The notes under the pieces are model-generated. The model was given only the letters and a program-made list of their open reading frames with translations, did not search any database and was not told the DNA's origin. Positions 36,645 to 46,624 of a DNA stretch of 64,000 nucleotides are shown here, one piece after another (position 1 is the stretch's first letter; each line of letters begins with the position of its first letter). This stretch comes from Biscogniauxia marginata. Taxonomy: Eukaryota > Ascomycota > Sordariomycetes > Xylariales > Xylariaceae. A program made the position numbers and the translations under genes. The DNA is taken from positions 553,902-617,901 of the forward strand of contig MU404065.1 in assembly GCA_022695795.1 (NCBI GenBank). The letters run 5' to 3'.

Positions 36645-37498
36645 TTCTGGTTTTGTGGTTGTGTGTATACAGAGGTATTGCGCGGGAAAGCGCTAGCTTT
36701 CTTGCTTGCTCGGTGGGATTAAAAGTTGAGGAGGCTCGAGTCGTTCGTCTGGTGTTTCTCGAGGGCAGTAATCAAAGGTCTGAAGATTACCTGGTGAGCC
36801 GTACTCGTACTCGAGTTATCAGATGGGTTTCCGCGTAACCATTGGGGAGCACCGGTCGGACCTGACAACACAATTCAGATAGATATATCAGGTGTCAGCC
36901 CTCAGTGACAACATGCCACCTGTGTAAGGCTAGGTAAGGTGGGAAGCCCAATCTAGTGTAGGTAGGCAGTGAGTTTCCCGAGTGATTCTATTTCCATCGG
37001 TTCCAGAGCTCGAGCCAACACTAACACAAAAGGCGGTTAGGTACGGTACAGCTGTCCCCGCCGTTATCGTTATCGCAGCTTGATCTGCATGCAGTCCCAC
37101 AAACCCAGCTAGCTCCGATCTCCGATTACCTAAGGTAGTGGACCTTACCTACCTCACACTTTACGGAAACTTTACTGCGTAGTCGCAATAACATCGAACT
37201 AAAACAACTGGAACCTCTCTGCTATCCATACCTACCAATTAACCAAACAACCCAAACAAACACACTTCAACTGCAGCAGTGATCATACACACTCTTTCCC
37301 GCATACGCACACCAATCTCGACTTCTTCATCGCCTCCTGGCATGAAGTCCCATCCGCGATGACCTGACCGCTAACGAACACGAACACGACGTCTTCGTGA
37401 TTGCTACCGAGACATCGCGCAACCGGTCGCTTAGACATCTACCCTCAACTGTATCCAACCTGAGACAACATCCTCTTTACACGACATCCAACTTCACC
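36602..37498. other. Divergent promoter region shared by the TAF3-like and TAF7 genes
   Basis: About 0.9 kb separates the two start codons. A GGT/CCA tract (36602-36644) adjoins the TAF3-like start. The 200 bases before the TAF7 ATG are C/A-rich with few G, typical of fungal 5' leaders. Two TFIID subunits thus share one intergenic control region. Confidence 0.65.
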
Positions 37499-39112
37499 AT
37501 GTCTTCCGTCAATGCAAAGCCCGCAACAGAAATCGAGTCGAACATTCGGATGCCGCCTCCCCCTACCGCTTCAGCGACTCCCGCTACCGAAAATCTTCCT
37601 AAGCCTATACTTAAGTTGAATACTGGAACCACGCGACAGCCTTCGTTTAGCGGCGATGGCGCAACACCCACTCCGTCGGGGGAGAAGAAGACCATCAAGA
37701 TCAAAATCAGCAATAGTCAACCGACCACACCTGCTGCCATCACACCCAGTATCCAGATCCCAAGTATCAACAAGACTAAAGCCGGCAGAACCCCGAAGCC
37801 ATCCGCAAAACTTACCGAATCGAAGAAGCGTGGCTATGAGAGTGATGAGGATCGGCCCATGGCCGCTGTGCGCGCCGAAGCAGCTCGCCCTAGCAAGATG
37901 ATCAAGATCAAGCCGTCCGTCAAGTCGGCCACTCCTAACTCTCCATACCCGTTGAGCACACCAATCACCGGTATTAAATTTAGACCAAAAGGCGAGCCTG
38001 TCCAACGCAAGATTGGTGACGCCTACGATTCCGAAGCTAGCGACCGTGAGACCGATCCCCAGCGCGAGTCTAACGTTATTCTTCGCGTCATGCCTGGCGA
38101 ACCGGCGGAATACTTGAAGAAGGCCATAGCAGATGGTACTATGGGACAACCCAAATCAGCCGGCGGAGCAGATTTCGCTGTGCAATATATCGATGCCAAG
38201 GAGCGCCGAGCTGTTGTAACTATTAACGGAATCCACTACGCCGCTGTCTTGGTCAGTTTACCCACCGTCACCGAGGCGATGAAGACCTGGGATCGCAAGG
38301 CCATGATGAAGAATTCCGACATTACCGAGATGCTCCTATGTTATCAAGTCGTCAGAAATGAAGCCGAGGCCAAGACGGCTCCGCTTCCGCCTATGGTAGC
38401 GAAGGACGAGCTCAAGTGGCCACACGGTATCACACCTCCAATGCATGATGCTGCCAATCGAAGATTCAGGAGGGTCCTCTCTGAGAAACAGTGGCAACGA
38501 ACTCAGGACCGAGTCAATAGGCTGCTCGACGATGACAAGGCTGCCGAGGAGACGAGAATGGAGTTTGTCAACGACGAGGAGGGTGACGGAGACTACGATG
38601 ATGAAGAGGATGCAGAAGGCGAGATGGAGCAAGATGATTACTTTGGTGATGCAGATGCTGACGCGGATGCGGACGCAGATGCAGATGCGGACACAGATAA
38701 TAATGACCTGGAGGCCGCTTTAGAAGCTGAACTTGCTGACGAACCGCTCAATATGGCAACACCGGCTACGCAACTTGAGGCACCAACACCGATGTCAGTT
38801 GATCCGACTACCCCTGCGGCATTGCAGGATGCACCGGCCTCTGAGGAGGAGGACGAAGAGGAAGAAGACATCTCGGATGAGGATGAGGATGATGATGAGG
38901 ACGTCGATGATGAGCAGCGGGCCGCCGAGAGAGAACGCAGGGAGCGTCTCAATGAACTCCAGAACCTTGAAGCTCAACTAGCGGCATCTACAATGAAACT
39001 CCAAGAAACACACATGCCCATATTGAGGAAGCGTGTTTCGACGACCATCGAGAGCCTTAAGAAGGAGATAGCCGTCAAGAAGGCTGGTCTTGGAATGACA
39101 GACGAGGACTAG
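37499..39112 (+). CDS. TAF7: TFIID subunit TAF7 (TAFII55 family)
   Basis: A single exon of 537 aa. I start at 37499 (CACCATG) because codons upstream in the same frame have no ATG. The conserved TAFII55 N-terminal domain spans about residues 190-335: VILRVMPGEP, then FAVQYIDAKERRAVVTING, YAAVLVSLPTVTEAMKTWD and DITEMLLCYQVV. Before it is a Lys/Thr/Pro-rich disordered arm; after it an acidic region with an alternating Asp-Ala run (about 384-398) and EEDEEEEDISDEDEDDD-like stretches, then a C-terminal coiled coil (about 475-530). TAF7 binds TAF1 within TFIID and restrains its activity in animals. The stop is TAG at 39110-39112; the same frame stays open for 66 more coiled-coil-like codons (see 39113-39313). 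It is divergent from a TAF3-like gene. Confidence 0.9.
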   Translation: MSSVNAKPATEIESNIRMPPPPTASATPATENLPKPILKLNTGTTRQPSFSGDGATPTPSGEKKTIKIKISNSQPTTPAAITPSIQIPSINKTKAGRTPKPSAKLTESKKRGYESDEDRPMAAVRAEAARPSKMIKIKPSVKSATPNSPYPLSTPITGIKFRPKGEPVQRKIGDAYDSEASDRETDPQRESNVILRVMPGEPAEYLKKAIADGTMGQPKSAGGADFAVQYIDAKERRAVVTINGIHYAAVLVSLPTVTEAMKTWDRKAMMKNSDITEMLLCYQVVRNEAEAKTAPLPPMVAKDELKWPHGITPPMHDAANRRFRRVLSEKQWQRTQDRVNRLLDDDKAAEETRMEFVNDEEGDGDYDDEEDAEGEMEQDDYFGDADADADADADADADTDNNDLEAALEAELADEPLNMATPATQLEAPTPMSVDPTTPAALQDAPASEEEDEEEEDISDEDEDDDEDVDDEQRAAERERRERLNELQNLEAQLAASTMKLQETHMPILRKRVSTTIESLKKEIAVKKAGLGMTDED

Positions 39113-39313
39113 GAGCTCTGTCAGGCAAAGATTCGGCTAGACGAGGCGAAGACGCAGCTCTCATCGAGGATGATGCACTCCGATGGTCTAAGAGCTCGAT
39201 ACGAGAGGATCGTCGCGCAGGACGGAGTGCGGGTCAGGGAACTTGAGACGCAAATTGCGCAGGCTCAAGCTGCAGCCTCTCGGACCGTAGACTACGCGTC
39301 CCCCTCGATCTGA
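39113..39313 (+). other. In-frame open extension behind the TAF7 stop codon
   Basis: Immediately after the TAG, 66 sense codons follow in the TAF7 frame up to TGA at 39311-39313. The translation is rich in Ala, Gln, Glu, Arg and Leu with heptad-like spacing (for example RELETQIAQAQAAA) and uses G/C-ending codons like the gene itself. It could be a former C-terminus cut off by a recent stop mutation, a readthrough extension, or a base-call error. Confidence 0.5.
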
Positions 39314-40232
39314 GGCTGAGGCTGACTGATCCCGAAAGGAACAGTACCATTATCTTCAGGTGCATTGAAGCGATGAGATAAAAAACTGCATGAAAGATAA
39401 CCCAGCGCCAATTGTTTTTATTTCAATGAGGACCTGGGGGGCTCGAAAAGACAGGTCTTTTCGAGGGTTGTATCCCCGATATCTTACCATGTATTCCGTG
39501 TCACCCACGCGTATGTTAATAGTATTATTATTTTTGTTTTTGGATTTTATTTAGGTGTCGGAGGCGAGAAAGGGTTTAGAAGGGAAAAGAAGAAGAAAAA
39601 GGGATTTGTAGACGTGATACCCCCCTCCCCTTTTTGCCTTGCGTTATGGTTAGGGTAGAGATGGAACCCCGTATCAAATAAAGATACTGTTTTGTCATTC
39701 TATCGCGGTTTAACGTGCTCGCTCTCCTTGGGTATTTATCTGTGAGAACGTTGGATACAATGTTAAGCATATAGGTGTCTGTACGCATGGGCATATTTTT
39801 TCTTTTTTTTTCTTTCGTGATGCTCTCTCCTCCCCTCCTCCCCTCCTCCCTACCCCCCTATTATTGTGAGTAAGAGTTTCGAGACGAAGCATCAGGCTAA
39901 TGACATATCATTGACCTGCCTTTTGATGTAGTTGGATTGTACAGAGGTTAGTGTTTTTTATATGTTACAGATGTCTAATCTCGGGGGTTTCTAAGAAGGC
40001 CCCTATCTAGTCTGACCTGCGGTCCTGATGCTCTCCTTTTCTTTTTACCACATAGCGTTATGTAGGTAGGTAGACCAATCATCCATAAAATGGGCCTTCC
40101 TATTCATTTTTCGTGTCCGCCGCCCCCCCCTTTTCATATCCCCCCCCTTCCTAACCCTATTCCATGGCCAATCGTCCCTTACACCCCCAAAAAACATTTA
40201 CCCATCTGTCTATGGCCGTGAAGAGATGCTCA
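39314..40232. other. Spacer between convergent TAF7 and mL54 genes
   Basis: Holds the two 3' flanks: a strong hairpin (39442-39465), T/C-rich runs (near 39795-39860 and 40120-40150) and no supportable gene. Confidence 0.6.
39442..39465 (+). terminator. Perfect 10-bp hairpin in the TAF7 3' flank
   Basis: CTCGAAAAGA (39442-39451), loop CAGG, TCTTTTCGAG (39456-39465). G-runs before and C-runs after it could lengthen the stem. Its position about 330 nt after the TAG fits a 3' UTR structure; a terminator role in a eukaryote is only a guess. Confidence 0.45.
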
Positions 40233-41153
40233 TCACATGCTCTTGAGGTAGTTGCTCTCCTTTATCTTGGACTTGCGCTCGCGCCGCAGCGCGCGGCGCA
40301 GCTCCTCGCGCGCCGCCTGCGCGGCCAGGGCGCCCTCGGCCGAGCCCTCCTCGTTGCGCGGCAGGTTGATGCTCTGGTGCTGCAGCGGCACCTTGGGGGC
40401 TAGCGCCTCTAGGTTGCCCTCGGCCAGGAGGCGCGTCTCGAGGTCTCGCTGCCGTTTCATCGCCAGACGTCGCTGCTTTTTGGATTTTGCTGTGTGACAG
40501 ACAGGTTAGCAGGGGTCTTGCCGGGGAGGGGGGGGTAAGGGGTTTATGGGATATAGAAGATGGTAGGCGGAGGTAGGATTTCTGGTGCTAGATAGAAACC
40601 ATCCAACAGCTAGGTCGTCGGGACAAGACCACCCTCATCCGTATCTCGTAGTGGGGTTAAGAGGAAGAATGCGCAAAGGGTTATTATAAAAAAACATACA
40701 GAACTCATCCCCGGCATCGTCCGCGTCCTCCTCGTCCGCCTTCTTCTTGGTCACGTCGAGACATCCCCACAGCCACTCCGGGTACGCATCGTCGGCCAGC
40801 GCGACCGGGTCGGTCCGGTTCTTGAAGTAGTTGAGGCCGTTCAGCACCGTGCCCTCGGGGCACGACGACAGCGGCGCTTTCGCCTCCCCCCCGTCCTCTG
40901 CAGCACCGTCGGACAGCGGCGTGCCGAACTCGGGCGGCGGCCGCGGCGGCGGTTGCGCTGCGGTCGTCGCGTCTGGGGAGGGCGGCCGGGGCGCCGGGGA
41001 AGAGGATCGGTGGGCGAGGGTGCTCGAGAATGGGCGGACGGTGCTGCTGCTGCTGTGGATCGGGAGGGTGAAGGCATAGCCCCGGGCCGGTGTAAGTTGT
41101 GGTATGCGCGAGCTGAGCGCCGGGGCCCGCTGCAGACACTGCCGGCAGATCAT
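40233..41153 (-). CDS. MRPL37: Mitochondrial large-subunit ribosomal protein mL54
   Basis: Two exons on the minus strand, 41153-40700 and 40489-40233, with a 210-nt intron (GTATGT...CACACAG), give 236 aa. The N-terminal 50 residues are rich in Arg, Ser and Ala with almost no acids, as expected of a mitochondrial targeting peptide. A Pro/Ser-rich linker follows, then the conserved mL54 core: GLNYFKNRTDP, YPEWLWGCLD and, across the splice, SKKQRRLAMKRQR. The tail is helical and Arg/Glu-rich, ending in YLKSM. The core YPEWLW is the family hallmark. The protein belongs to the mitochondrial 54S subunit. It lies just downstream, on the same strand, of a complex I subunit gene; both are nuclear genes for mitochondrial proteins with separate promoters. 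The intron is longer than others here but both splice sites are good. Confidence 0.88.
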
Positions 41154-41746
41154 GGCTCGGCCCGGCTATAAATATATACGTAGCTGGCGAATTGGGTGGT
41201 TATCGAATGTGGAATACTAGGGGGGTTTGCCGTCGTTATAAATTTGCGACGAGATCGTCAAAGAACGGGAGCTCTAAACCTAGAAATTTTGTCTGGGCGG
41301 GTCGGGGCGTTGGCGGGCAGATTCGCCGATGCTACAGCACAGCTCCGTCCCGCACCCCGTTCATTGCACTTAGCCCGCTAGCTATTTATGTATATAGGCA
41401 CATCTACCTAACCTAGATAACTTAATAGTCTACCTCGTGTAGCTCTTAAGGCAGGCCTAGAATAGAATAAGTCTTCAACTCACTGCGCATGAATACACAT
41501 CCTTCAGAATCGAGCGCCTTGGTGAATTGGATTTCTGCTTATGTACATATACAGACATGGAGTAGGTATACCTGCAAGTGCCTTTTTTTTTTTTTTTTTC
41601 AATGCACACATCAGCTATCGTAGAGAGCTGAGTTTTATGCCAACGTCTTGCGCATTTGATAGGACTCGTCGCAATGCCATTGACGGCCCTGAACCTCTCG
41701 GGATTCAATCCCGTGTCTTGCTCGACAGTATAGTGCCACCCTGCCT
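41154..41746. other. Spacer between the complex I subunit and mL54 genes
   Basis: 593 bases with the mL54 promoter and the 3' flank of the neighbouring gene. It contains a long T-run (41583-41599) and a CGGGATT/AATCCCG palindrome (41698-41712). No gene seen. Confidence 0.6.
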
Positions 41747-42214
41747 CTACAATTTCTTGTCGGTATAGTTCTGCTGCAGGAACCGGTATCCTTGTATCTT
41801 ATTGTGGTCCTTGAGCATCTGGAGGTACTTCTCTGCCGCCGTGTCAGTGTGCAATCCTACAAAATAACCCATGCCCTTTCGCTCGATTAAGGGGAATCGC
41901 TAGAGCTCCGAGCTTGTGCCCGCGGAACCATCGTAACCCTTCTGAACACGATCGGGGAATCCAACGAAGGCCGTGTTTGTATACTAACCTCGCAGCGCGC
42001 CGCACTTCTCGAGATGGTTGACGCCTTCGCGGGAGTAGCACTTGCCGAGCTCCTCTCGCACCAGTCGCCCCATCATAACTTGTACCCATTGCTCCCTGAG
42101 AACGGCATCTTGCGCCTGCTTCAGTCGCTTGTTGTCGTTATAATCGACACCGTCGAAGGTGGGAGGGACCGTTGGCTTCTTGGCCAGGAAGGCTTCGGAC
42201 TCGGGCGTCGGCAT
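41747..42214 (-). CDS. NDUFB10: NADH:ubiquinone oxidoreductase 12-kDa subunit (NDUFB10/PDSW family)
   Basis: Two minus-strand exons, 42214-41989 and 41832-41747, with a 156-nt intron (GTTAGT...GGCAG), give 103 aa, about the length of the fungal 12-kDa subunit. The start is MPTPESEAF; the frame is open further upstream but that part looks unlike the family. Conserved blocks are VDYNDNKRLKQAQDAVLREQWVQVM, then CYSREGVNHLEKCGALREKYLQ, which is completed only by the splice. The two cysteines 12 residues apart correspond to the cysteine pair of this family in the intermembrane-space part of complex I's membrane arm. There is no cleavable presequence. The gene is divergent from the nucleolin-like gene, with 558 bases between start codons. 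Confidence 0.9.
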
Positions 42215-42460
42215 TGTGATGGAATCGAGAAACGACTGGCTTGGCGTCAAAAATGCAGCTTGGGCGACTGCTGATCGATCGATATTGTATGATGTGATGC
42301 TGCCGAAATACCAGCACACTGTGGGTTTCGTTGAAGCTCTACCAACTCAACTTACTACCTAACGGAATGGCTCAGGCGGGATTGGTGGATTCCAGAGTCA
42401 CGTGTATGAGGCTGGTGTCACGATTTACTGTGGCTATGTATGTGGCTGATGTAGTTTTTA

Positions 42461-42628
42461 GATGAGACCTTGCGTAATCCGTACAGATGAGGTAGGTACA
42501 TTAGATTAGCGATATCAGATGAGGTCCGTGCTATCTAACCGCACTAAGCGGGGAGCTAAAATATTTTACCGCCTTCGATACCCCACGGCAGAATTGAATT
42601 TTTCAAGAAGGGTCCTAGAAATTTTTCA
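42461..42628. promoter_or_regulatory. RRPE-like and PAC-core-like motifs before the nucleolin-like gene
   Basis: Two TGAAAAATT elements occur on the minus strand at 42596-42605 and 42618-42628; the second matches TGAAAAATTTC. Three GATGAG cores lie at 42461-42466, 42486-42491 and 42518-42523. In yeast, RRPE and PAC are the paired motifs of ribosome-biogenesis promoters, which fits the gene at 42773. Assignment by resemblance only. Confidence 0.5.
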
Positions 42629-42772
42629 TGGGTAGCTGCCAACCACTTTTTCTCTGCGCATAAATTCACCCCCCAATCCTACATTTTCTGCGACCCATTC
42701 CCTCTTTTCTCCCAACCGCAGATTTCCTTCCACCACATCAATCACTACCTCTCATTCTCTACATTTGTCACA

Positions 42773-44334
42773 ATGGGCAAAGTCAAGCAAGCAAACGGCA
42801 AGGCCGCTAAGGCTGCCGATCCCCTCACTGCCGTCAAGAAGGCCGGCGTCACCAAGGCCGCTGAGAGCCCCAAGGCCAAATCTAAGCAGCTAGCTAAGGA
42901 CATTGCTTCCAAGGCCACAAGCAAGAAGGATCTCAAGAAAAAGAAGACCGAGTCTTCCTCCGAATCCGAGAGCGACGACTCTGAGTCCGACTCTGATGCT
43001 GCCTCTGACTCTGCTGAGGACAATTCCGACGATTCTGAGTCTGACTCTGAGTCTGAAGAGGAGAAGCCGAAGCAGAAGAAGGCTGCGCCCAAGACAAACG
43101 GCAAGGTCACCGCCAAGCCTGCCACCAATGGCAAGGCGAAGGCCACTGCCGACTCAGATGACTCTGATTCTTCCGAAGAGGACGAAAAGAGCGATGACGA
43201 AGAAGATAAATCTGGTGGCGCCAAGGTAAAGGCAGGTGCAAAGGTAAGCACATATTGGTCATCTCTTTCGGTAATTTTCAATAGCTAATGGCACACCTAG
43301 CCTTCTGTCGAAGATGACGAAGACTCTGAGGACTCCGATGAAGATTCTGACGACTCTGATGACTCCAGTGATGCTGAATCAGACGCCGAGGAGAGGAAGA
43401 CTGAAGTCAAGAAGCCCGAGGCTTCCAAGAAGCGCAAGGCTGAAGAGGATGTCTCCACACCCTTGAAGAAGACTAAGAGCGATGATGCGGAAGAGGAGTA
43501 CACAACCCTGTTTGTTGGAAACCTGGGTTGGGCCGTGGATGACGATTCATTGTACGCTGCATTCGAGCATTGTGCAGACCTTACTAGCGCCCGCGTCGTC
43601 ACTGACCGAGCCCAACAACGTTCTCGTGGCTTTGGATACGTCGACTTCGCCAACAATGAAGCCGCCAAGGCTGCTTACGAGGAGATGAACGGCCAGGAGC
43701 TTCAGGGCCGGCCTCTACGACTAGATCCATCTAAGCCTCGTCCTGCCGAAGATTCTACTCCAAACGCCCGCGCTACGGACCGCGCCCGCCAGCATGGTGA
43801 TGTTGCCAGCCCAGAGAGTGATACCCTCTTCGTTGGAAACCTTCCCTTTGATGCCGATGAGGAGATGGTGACCGAGTTCTTCAATGAAGTCCACCAAGTC
43901 CAGAGTCTCCGACTTCCTACCGATCCGTAAGTCTCCACGCGTTCTCTAAGCTGTTACACGCATACTAACACACGCTCAGTGACTCCGGTAACCGCAAGGG
44001 CTTTGGTTATGCTACTTTCGCCTCGGTCGAGGAGGCCAAGGCTGTTTTCGAGGCCAAGAACGGCGCGTACATTGGAGAGGGCCGTATGTCTCGTGCTGTT
44101 CGTCTTGACTTTGCAAGCCAACGGCCGCCTCGTGATGGCAACTCTGGTGGCCGTGGTGGTGGCCGCGGAGGTGGCCGCGGAGGCTTCGGTGGTGGTAGAG
44201 GCGGTGGCCGTGGAGGCGGCCGTGGCAGCTTCGGTGGTGGACGTGGGGGCGGTCGTGGAGGCGGCCGTGGCGGCTTTGGTGGTGGCGGCCGCGGCGGCTC
44301 GCGGGGGTTCGAGGGCAAGAAGATCACATTTTAA
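42773..44334 (+). CDS. Nucleolin-like protein with two RRMs and RGG tail (Nsr1/Gar2 type)
   Basis: Three exons: 42773-43243, 43301-43926 and 43980-44334 (introns 57 and 53 nt, both GTAAG...YAG), about 483 aa. Residues 1-225 are Lys-rich with long Ser/Asp/Glu runs, typical casein-kinase-2-type acidic tracts. RRM1 (about 227-300) has LFVGNLGW and RGFGYVDF; RRM2 (about 333-410) has LFVGNLPF and, after the second intron, KGFGYATF. The tail (about 435-483) is RGG/GGRGG repeats, substrates for arginine methylation in this family. Yeast Nsr1 and fission-yeast Gar2 act in the nucleolus in 18S rRNA maturation; the layout is the same here. The tail repeat creates long false frames on the opposite strand. 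Promoter motifs of ribosome-biogenesis type lie upstream and a motif array lies downstream. Confidence 0.92.
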
Positions 44335-46624
44335 TGTGATATAGCCGCACTTGACGGTCCTGAGGGCTCTTGAGACACGCGATGATTGGCTTTGTGGGTT
44401 ATCGGCTTTCCAAATCTATAAACTCATCCGGAGTTGTGGGCTTTGATGGCTAAGCTTCGGTGCGAAGCTGTGATTCACCTGTGGGCTTTATCTGAGGGCA
44501 ACCTTTACGTGGGTTCTGAGGGCTGAGAGAGCTTGATCACAAAAGCTCGCATTCATCTTTGATCCGAGGGTTTATTTATGCGCTCTATTCCTTGACACAC
44601 GTACTTCATCATGTCGGCTTTTCCTGTGGGCTCCGAGGGCTTCTAGTTAAACGAAGTTGGGAAGAATCTTCTTATGCTCGTATTCGGCATCTTGAAGTGG
44701 ACCAAGCTTCAACACGACGAGGGCTTACGACGGCTTGAGGGCTCGATGAGACATCCAGTCGATCATGATTCTCCGGATGAATGACGATTGATGACCTCCA
44801 TACCTTGCATTGCAAATACTTCGGGCGCTTGGAAATACAAACTGATCACGGTGAGTATATACCATACCTTGTGCGTATTCTGCAGATACCCCCCTAGGTC
44901 TATAAAGACGTTCCATAGCCATTCATAATCATGCGGATTCTTTCTATTATTTCACGTGAAATTGTCGGAAGTGCGTCGCAACACTACACTTGATCTGTGA
45001 TTGATATTGATATTGATTAAACCGTGGAATGGAAAGATGCTCATGCTCGCGCCATTCTCATATCACCGTCGTATGACACTCGTGCCGGACTCCAGCTGAT
45101 GCGATCGGATGTATAACAAGGAAGGGACCCTATGTGCGTCGTGGATCTACATTCCCTTGCAGTAGTGTTGAGGGTGTCCACAACTCTAGAAGGGGGGCCT
45201 TGCCGGTGATGGCGGCCTGATCAGCTGTGTTTTATGTTTTAGTTTCCGATAGCACGGAAAATAGAAGCGGTGCGTGGCTCTGTTGGGAACAGGGTTATCG
45301 TCTGTCAAGTGGATGTTATATTTTAGCGGTAGAGGGGGGTCCGCGTGCGAACACTGCGCCCCAACAGTCCCCCATGATCCAATGACACAAGACGTTCGTT
45401 CCGTCGAGTGGGTGTCTCACCTAATAGGACACTAGGCAGTAGGTAGGCCGAAGTAGGCAACACGTGAACTCTGGGGGGAGCCGGTAGTCAATCAAGTATA
45501 TTAGGTGTGCATAATGCGCGTCTATGTGATATGTAGGTGGCGTAAAGGAACTATTTAGGGTACCTAGTAGTTAACTGTCTATTCCTCTCTTTGGTTCGTT
45601 GCGTACGGACGAATAAGGCTCGTGAATTCCGTGATAAGTTACGTGGTAGGCAAGCTAGATAGGCGGGAATTATCTGATTGGGATAAATTTGGAAGGTTTC
45701 ATGCAAGTCAGAGAAAACAGCCCCAGCAAGCCTGGGGGGAGGAGATTGGTTTGGGAATTACACTAAACAGGCGTAGAGATATTATCTAATCGGACGAGGC
45801 GCTATGCCAAAGTAGCGTCATCGGGAGGGGGTCCAAGACATAGTGTAGGTAATATTTAATATGTATCATCCATGCATGTATGGGGGCACGGGGGAAGGTA
45901 CCAACACAACTTGTTTCGCTCAGGTCGCTCCGAGTTACTTGCGCAATTGGGCATTCCTACTGCTTTATCCACCACGCTGCCCCCAACCTACCTCTCTTGA
46001 CCTATTTTACTGCATTACCGGTACCCGTAGCATAGCCAAGGACAAAGAACAACAAAGCATTCGCTTTATGTCTTAACGTCCGCTCGTGACCTCAACTTCC
46101 TGTCCCTTTGACCTTTTTTCTCTCTTTTTTTCTTTTGGTATAGTTGACTCTGACCGAGTGAGCCAGACTTAGCTGAGCTTGGTTGGTCTGACAGCATACC
46201 AACCAATATACTCCTCCTATTCGTCTTATATCTCGACTAGGGACAGCTGACCAGCTTGCCTTACCTCATACATGGACACTGGCTTACCTGCTCTCCCCCC
46301 TTAAACTCTAAGCCGTTGATCCTTTTGACCATCTCCAACACCCCCGTCGCCTCTGATACGTCGTAACTATCTCCATAGACACACGTACAGCGTACTAGGA
46401 GCGCAGATCGGTGGCACGCTAGACTGGTCCTATATCCGTACCCGTCGTGGGGGCCCTTTTGTTGGCGTCTTGGAGAAGCAGGCCGTCGGCTATCGGTGAG
46501 GCCTTGCCATCTTCGTAATCGATAGGGAGTCCTCGACCACTACTCCCTGTTGTCTTGTTTTTTGTTGATACCTCTCTCTTCTACCGTTTTTTTCTGAGTA
46601 GCCGACATCTCCCCTGCCGACAAC
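44335..46624. other. Spacer of 2.3 kb with a motif array
   Basis: The first 400 bases contain the GWGGGCT array (44362-44743). The rest is unremarkable: T/C-rich stretches near 46110-46135 and C-runs near 46290, probably the leader of the next gene. No gene supported. Confidence 0.6.
44362..44743 (+). repeat. Dispersed GAGGGCT/GTGGGCT array in the nucleolin-like 3' flank
   Basis: Eight exact copies of G(A/T)GGGCT and four one-mismatch copies occur within 382 bases, all on the same strand. Some form pairs such as GTGGGCT-CC-GAGGGCT. A perfect hairpin AGCTTCG-GTG-CGAAGCT (44453-44469) and a GAGCTT/AAGCTC stem (about 44529-44549) lie among them. I do not know this element. Confidence 0.75.

Noticed and set aside
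37397..37498. N-terminal extension of TAF7
   Set aside because: The extension has no ATG in frame; the first ATG is at 37499 in a good context.
42215..42319. Upstream extension of the NDUFB10-type protein
   Set aside because: Open frame with an ATG, but family members start at the MPTPE-like position and the extra residues look like leader sequence.
44007..44327. Proline-rich minus-strand frame opposite the RGG tail
   Set aside because: It is simply the reverse complement of the Gly/Arg repeat.
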